From Sciurus carolinensis (taxonomy: Eukaryota; Chordata; Mammalia; Rodentia; Sciuridae): a stretch of 64,000 nt of DNA. Positions within the stretch are counted from its first letter, which is position 1; every line of letters starts with the position of its first letter. This document shows, piece after piece, positions 58,721-64,000 of this stretch. A program made the position numbers and the translations under genes. Below the pieces are notes generated by a model. That model did not search any database and was not told the DNA's origin. It worked only from the letters and a program-made list of their open reading frames with translations. The stretch spans positions 99,030,143 to 99,094,142 of the forward strand of contig NC_062220.1 of assembly GCF_902686445.1 (NCBI RefSeq). The letters run 5' to 3'.

Positions 58721-60161
58721 TGGATTGCTGAACAAGTCAAGGTGGGCCAGCCATGTTTAAGCAAAGCATCCACCTCTGAAGGGCTGTGCTGCTGTGTCTG
58801 ATCTAAATAGGTGAGAACAAGTATCACGCCACACCCTCCCCCTGGACAGAGAATTATGGAAAATGAGCACAGAGTTGGGAAAAGGATAGGATCAGGGAAC
58901 AGGGAGAGTATGGCACTAGCTCAGTGAGACCGTATCCTTTGCTCAGACTCTGATCTGCTGAGACAGAGCCTCCTTGGTCACCTTTGGAAGCATTCACACA
59001 GGCCTGTTGGGACCAGGTCACTTCTAGCCTTGAGGGGTCTACCTTTTAGTTATACTCTCCCCGAACCTCAGAATGGGGGGAAAAACAACAACTCCCTTTC
59101 AGTTGGATAAACCTTCCCCTAGCAATCCCTAAAGCACGGAGAAAGTTTTACCACACACAAGGCAAAGGCTGGCACGTTGGACTTTCAATGAGAATTGTTT
59201 CTAGCATGAAAATGCCATGGTTTCTCTCCAGCATTCCAAATGTCACTCCATATCTTCCTTCCCAAAAGGAAGATCACTATCGTTCAAGAGACTTGAGATT
59301 CTTTAAGGGCACTTCTATATTTCTAGCAAGGCCAAGACTGACCGTGCGTCATTTGCATAACTACCAGGAACCCATCAATACTTAATTCACTTGGGCACTG
59401 AAGATGCAGGAAAGATGAACCTCTTCTGTAAAGGCAATACCAGATGGCCACAGCCCAAGTTCTGCCCAGCTTACATCATGCATACCATCTTTCCTAGCCA
59501 GCCAGCCATCCTTGGCCTCTCTGGCAGTGTTTGTGCTAGCGATCATTATGACTTTATTATAGCCCCTTTCAGCAACTCATGAGTTTTTACAGCCAAATTA
59601 CAAGTCTGTTTACAGTTAAATGGCAGCGAGTACTTTTAAAGCAAGTACTGTAGATATTTTTACGACTGAATTTGCACCATCAGAAACACAGAGTATATAG
59701 GCAGGGCCCAGAACTCCAGCGAGATGGTTTAGGGTTCATCTAAATAGTCTGAATAAAGGGGCTTTGTGTTTGTCAGATGGAGGCAGGTCCCTACCAGGCT
59801 CAAACTTGGATTCAATTACTGAATCATGAGGTCTTTGTATACATACACCTTTGTTGGGTTGATCCTATAAGGTAAGGGACATCATTTACTTGATTAACCT
59901 TTAGGATAATTATGTTACAATTTAAAAACATTATTGGCAATTGTCAAATAATAATGTAGTCAAATTCAGAGGAGCAGAAAGTAAAATGTACCAGGGATTG
60001 TGGGAAGGAGGCAATGGGAAAAGATTATTTAATGGGTGCAGAGTTCCAGTTTGGGAAAAATGAAAATGTTCTGGAGATGGATGTGAATATACTTAATGCC
60101 ATTGAACTGAATCCTTAAAATTATTAAAAATTGTACATTTCCGTGTAGATTTTACCACACT

Positions 60162-60325
60162 AAAAAGTCACTTGGAGGGCTGGAGTTGTGGTTCAGTGGT
60201 AGAGTGCTTGCCTCTCATGTGTGAGGCACTGGTCTGGATTCACAGTACCATCTATAAATAAAAAAATAAATAAATAAAGGTCCATCAAAAACTAAAAAAA
60301 AATATTTAAAAAAAAGTCACTTGGA
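60162..60325 (+). repeat. ID SINE with 15-bp target duplication
   Basis: AAAAAGTCACTTGGA at 60162-60176 and again at 60311-60325, identical. The body 60177-60310 is an ID SINE: 'gttgtggttcagtggtagag', 'tgcttgcctctcatgtgtga', an A-rich tail with (aaat)n and the squirrel-type extended tail 'aaaggtccatcaaaaac'. The perfect duplication suggests a fairly recent insertion. Confidence 0.95.
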
Positions 60326-61085
60326 AGTTAAAGACAGATGCTATTACCCTCAGCTAGAGGTTGGGGGTTTGGGATTAGGGAAGTAAATATCTATCTTTCT
60401 ATGTAGATAAAGATATTATGAAACAATCCCTTTTTTGAAATTGTATTTAACTTCTTATTATATTCTTTTACAGTACCAACATTTAGATTTAGTATAAAAT
60501 GGTTAAAACATCCTAACTTTATCAGATTTTCCAGGTTTTGCCTGGTGGTAAATACTGCCATCACTCTGAACTGAAATATACATAAAATCATCAATTCATG
60601 ACATGAGAAGTGTAGTTAAGAAGAAACTTCTAATAGAATAATGATAACCAAATATTTTCTGTAGTGGAATTATTTGGAATAGTTTGAAAATATCAATAAG
60701 TATGTGCACCAAAATAAATAAATAAACTATTAATACTGAGTCAATCTTTTTACTTCAATTGCCTGGATCATAAAGATGACTTACCCTCCATTACCAAGCA
60801 GTAAGAAACCTTTAGTTATGAAGAGACAATTCTGCTTGAAGAGTTATTTCCTTACTAATTCAGACCATTCAATTTTTTGATCATCACTTGAAACGTTTCC
60901 TTTTTCTCATAAAATAACAGGGTAAATATTAATGAAAAGAGAAGACAAAAAGAAAGAAAGCTAGCTTAACAAATATATTTTGCATTTTGGGGGGACATAA
61001 AATAACAGAAAATTTTCTCTCCAAGTTCAGATTCTTATCTGCTACTTTGTACTACCTCTTGTTAGTATAACCTCTCTCTATTATT
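60326..61085. other. Unassigned intergenic sequence
   Basis: No gene or named repeat supported. Confidence 0.45.
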
Positions 61086-61087
61086 TA

Positions 61088-61190
61088 CATTTCCAGGTAG
61101 ATTATAAATTCTATATGGGCCAGGCATCTGTCTCCCCTGCTCACTACACCGAGGTATTGCACACTCCCTGGCATGGAACAGGTGCTTTGA
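61088..61190 (+). repeat. L2 3' end fragment
   Basis: 'gattataaattctatatggg', 'ccaggcatctgtctcccctg', 'cactccctggcatggaacag', 'gtgctttgag' follow the L2 3' end. Confidence 0.6.
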
Positions 61191-61193
61191 GAA

Positions 61194-61320
61194 AAAAAAA
61201 AATTGTGGTAAAATATATGTGGCATAAAACTTAACATTTTAACCACTATTAAGCATGCAGTTCAGATGCATGAAGTGCATCCACTTGCTGTGCAATCTTT
61301 ACCACCATCCATCTAGGCAC
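61194..61320 (+). mobile_element. Old L1M 3' fragment
   Basis: 'ttgtggtaaaatatatgtgg', 'cataaaacttaacattttaa', 'gtgcaatctttaccaccatc' match a well-known old L1 3' segment in order. Confidence 0.6.
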
Positions 61321-62285
61321 TTTTTTTTTGCTTCAAACTTCTCAACAGTAAAGCAAGGCCATAGTGGAGAACATTTTCAAGAAACTCAAGGATGTGATCC
61401 AAGGATTATACCCAGCAATGCTATCTTTAACAGATTTGAACACATTAACTCAGGTGATGCTGAATTCAGGGTCCTTCCACAGGACCATCTAAGGTTTGAA
61501 GTTCACTCAAACCAGAAAGCACAGGGAAAACTGACCAAAGACCTGATGGTGATCCTGAAAATATATAATTATAGATCTAAGACTAAAATTAATCTGGAGA
61601 CAATGGTGGAAGTACAATTCCATTTGTTGTTCTGATGAAGTATAATAACATAACAAAAACCCGGGGAAGTGAATAAAGAGGAATAGAGTAAGCACATTGG
61701 CTACTGCATAAGAAATATGTGGGAGTGAAAAATTTCTGAAAATGCTGTAAAATGAAGAGTTGATAAACCAAATACCAAAATACCTCAGAGAGAAAGCAGT
61801 TCTTCCTAGGGGTGCTGGCCTCATTGAAACTCAGGATGGTTCTCTCTTTCCATCATGGAGGTGCTGTTGCCAGGAACCAGGCGCCTTCCTGGTTATTTCA
61901 TCTTGTAATAGGATGGGCTTGAGTTCACAGTAGGAAGATGGAAAGTAAGGATATATGTCTTGGAGAAATATTTGTCCTAAGTGTGAATATGTGTATATAG
62001 AACTGTGAGAGTGGGGACTTGGGTTTTTGATACAGAATCATCAACTTCACTGATTTCTGAACCCCTTCCTGATCACAAAAATGACTCAGCACTTGAATGG
62101 CTCAGAAATTTATCAATGTCCTGACTCAGCTGTTATATTATGTGTCTTATTCTCAGACAGAAATTAACATCACTGAGACAAAATTCTGTAAGGGGTGGTG
62201 CCTAATCTAGCTAATACCACCCTGGGTTCTGAATTCCTAATTCTAATTGTTAGACAGGGCTATGAATAACAAGTATAACAATACT
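61321..62285. other. Unassigned intergenic sequence
   Basis: A 126-codon ORF starts in the L1M fragment (61255) and runs to 61635. It has no domain I recognise and no splice context. Not called as a gene. Confidence 0.45.
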
Positions 62286-62289
62286 AGTT

Positions 62290-63165
62290 TAACACAGCCA
62301 ACATTTATTGAGCTATCATTCCTATGTCAGGTGCTATGCTTATAAAGTGGTGCATAAATATAGTTAACTTTTAACTATTACTAATTTTATGTGCATTGCT
62401 TCATCTAACGCTCACAAAAAGACCCTATGAAGTAGATATATTACTCTTCTCATTTCACAGCTGAAAAAACCTGTGATGGCCTGACAGATTTGACTCCATG
62501 GAAAAGTTACAGGCCAGGCTATATGGGCAATGACTAAACAGGCTCTAGTTTGCACTAAGACTTCATATTATGTAGGTAATGTTTTTCCTATGGGAACCTC
62601 TGTACCTGTCAACAGTTGCTTAGTATGACATGGTTGGCAATACAAAATGACAAAATGGCAATTCTTGTCAATGAAACATTGTTCTCTTTTTGATACCTAT
62701 TTTCCTAAACAATGTACCATGTCACCAGTGATGTCAACAACAATTGTCTAGATGTTAGTAACTATTCTTTAATTTGTACCTAAGTAAGGTCATTTTGACC
62801 CATTTCCCCCTTCTGCTAATATTTCAGATCTCATGATGTTAGTTTATAATTTTGAATCATAGCAACACACACTTACGATTGATGTACTGATTTATGGCAT
62901 AAAAACCCCTGCAACCCTGTGGTCAAGGCTGTTCTCCCAATAGCCATTTTTGGGGCATTGTGTGAGACAGTCAGCTTGCTGGCTTAATAAAGACTCTCAA
63001 ATTTGGACTTCTCAGTGGTGATCGGTCTGTTCTTAAGTTGTACCCCATAACAAACTGAAACCGCATTTAGGTATATTGCCTGATGTCACGTGGCTAATAT
63101 GTCACAAAAGAAACTTGAATCCAGATGCTTTTAACATTACAGTTCATACACTCCTCCACTACGTT
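62290..63165 (-). repeat. MIR SINE, antisense, split by a solo LTR
   Basis: Left half 62290-62473: 'acatttattgagctatcatt', 'gaccctatgaagtagatata', 'catttcacagctgaaaaaac'. Right half 63053-63165: 'aactgaaaccgcatttaggt', 'tgcctgatgtcacgtggcta', 'gaaacttgaatccagatgct'. The halves join into one antisense MIR once 62474-63052 is removed. Confidence 0.75.
62474..63052 (+). mobile_element. Solo endogenous retrovirus LTR (579 bp) inserted in MIR
   Basis: Starts TGATGGCCTGAC and ends CCCATAACA (TG...CA). ACCTG before and AACTG after are a 4-of-5 match for a 5-bp target duplication. It holds a TATA-like CATAAAAA at 62899 and AATAAA at 62986-62991 followed by 'gactctcaaatttggac' and 'ggtctgttcttaagttg', the usual U3-R-U5 layout. 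No gag, pol or env is attached, so it is the remnant of recombination between two LTRs. ERV class is not certain; ERV1-like by layout. Confidence 0.7.
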
Positions 63166-63625
63166 AATTTGGGATGAGATCTTTAACTGAGAATTGTGTA
63201 AAGATGAGGAGAGTGTGTTGAAAATGCCTGAGACATGCTGTGTTTCACAGGTATAATCCAGCATGTCTCACATCATTCTCAGCAAAACTGGGATATTAGA
63301 ACGAGAAAAGTGTGTTAATCTATTCAATTTATGAGTCAATACTCACCTTTTAATATTTAACCTTAGAAAGTTTCATTAGCATTTACAATGTTTTAAAGTA
63401 AATATCTAATCTATTTTTGTAATTACATATGTACTGATATGTATATTTCAGTAAGAAAAAATGTATAAGATATATATATATTATTAATGTACATATTAAT
63501 AAATATACTTACATCCAACCTCAATCCAATGGAAAAATTTTAAAGGAATTACCAGGAAGGACCATAAGAATATGATAAAAAATGCTAGTAATTAATGAAA
63601 CATAAATTTTAAAATTAATCATATA
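63166..63625. other. AT-rich unassigned sequence
   Basis: No gene; AT-rich with a (TA)n patch at about 63470-63482. Confidence 0.5.
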
Positions 63626-63629
63626 CCAG

Positions 63630-63960
63630 GTTATTCAATCAAATGGGCATATTTTAAAAAAAGAATAATACATAATGTTGGACAAGATATGAAGAAAGAA
63701 AGGAAGTGTCAGAAATAATTTGGACAGTAGTTTGGCCAGTTATATCAAAGGCCTTAAAATCTACATGCTGCTCAAATGCACCACTTTTCTTCATCTAGGA
63801 ATTTGTAATACAACATAATTCATGAAACATAAAAATATTTTTAAGAAGCATAAAAATATTTAGCAACAGAACACATAGCTACCAGTATTTTCAAAGTAGT
63901 ATCTAATAAGGGAATTAGTTATACTTCATAAGATCCAAACTTTAATCTCATGGTATTAAC
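63630..63960 (+). mobile_element. Old L1M/HAL1-like fragment
   Basis: 'aatgttggacaagatatgaa', 'ggacagtagtttggccagtt', 'aaaatctacatgctgctcaa', 'gaatttgtaatacaacataa' resemble the sense ORF2 C-terminal region of very old L1. Highly diverged. Confidence 0.45.
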
Positions 63961-64000
63961 ATTACAATTTAATCTTTGACCTTTCAAAGTCTAATATCAT

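Larger units (their letters stand above)
55261..60161. other. Mostly single-copy-looking intergenic sequence
   Basis: No gene. Two sub-stretches (55750-56110 and 59170-59720) look like candidate conserved noncoding sequence and are listed as findings. MIR-like fragments appear at 56525-56640 and 58565-58720. Short ORFs have no support. Confidence 0.5.

Noticed and set aside
61255..61635. 126-codon plus-strand ORF
   Set aside because: Starts in an old L1M fragment and has no recognisable family; no supporting gene structure.

Overview
This is mammalian nuclear DNA, most likely from a squirrel-type rodent (Sciuridae). The main evidence is the repeats: dimeric SINEs made of a 7SL/B1-like half joined to a tRNA-derived ID half (B1-dID type), single ID SINEs, lineage-specific L1 copies of several ages, and old mammalian repeats (MIR, L2, L1M, MaLR-type LTRs). 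There are no operons or compact gene blocks. Almost all short ORFs are chance or repeat-derived.

Only one host gene is supported. Positions 2733-2896 (+) read as the last coding exon of SUGCT (succinyl-CoA:glutarate-CoA transferase), with a good splice acceptor, a 53-residue C-terminus and a stop, followed by a short 3' UTR with AATAAA at 3124. Positions 1-2732 are therefore the end of the last SUGCT intron. Everything after about 3.15 kb is intergenic DNA downstream of SUGCT. In human this is the gene-poor SUGCT-INHBA interval (established knowledge, not tested here).

Layout: 1-2.7 kb, intron with a SINE, a (CTAT)n array and three MIRs. 2.7-3.3 kb, SUGCT terminal exon and 3' end. 3.3-10.2 kb, mostly unassigned. 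10.2-12.0 kb, L2 and an old L1 broken up by an LTR-like repeat and two SINEs. 12.7-20.2 kb, two decayed lineage L1 copies head to tail, the second split by a 550-bp TG...CA element. 20.2-28.4 kb, old repeats and unassigned sequence. 28.4-31.0 kb, a twin-primed L1 containing an unusual SINE/L1 compound insertion. 31-44.8 kb, unassigned DNA with a MaLR LTR, a second twin-primed L1 (34.7-35.6 kb), SINE, MIR and L2 copies. 44.8-55.2 kb, an old L1 that hosts a nearly complete young L1 (45,540-52,080). 55.3-64 kb, mostly unassigned with candidate conserved noncoding elements, an ID SINE, and a solo ERV LTR inserted into a MIR.

The most interesting object is the young L1. It has a perfect 14-bp target-site duplication, a pure poly(A) tail and a CpG-rich promoter of tandem 459-bp monomers each starting with a YY1-like site. 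ORF1 is intact and its coiled coil carries a fresh 33-bp duplication. ORF2 has one visible break, a 2-nt deletion. Because 459 is divisible by three, a 470-codon antisense ORF stays open through the monomer array. Other notable items are a SINE and an L1 end joined tail-out inside one shared target duplication, and a 52-bp templated copy patched into a MIR.
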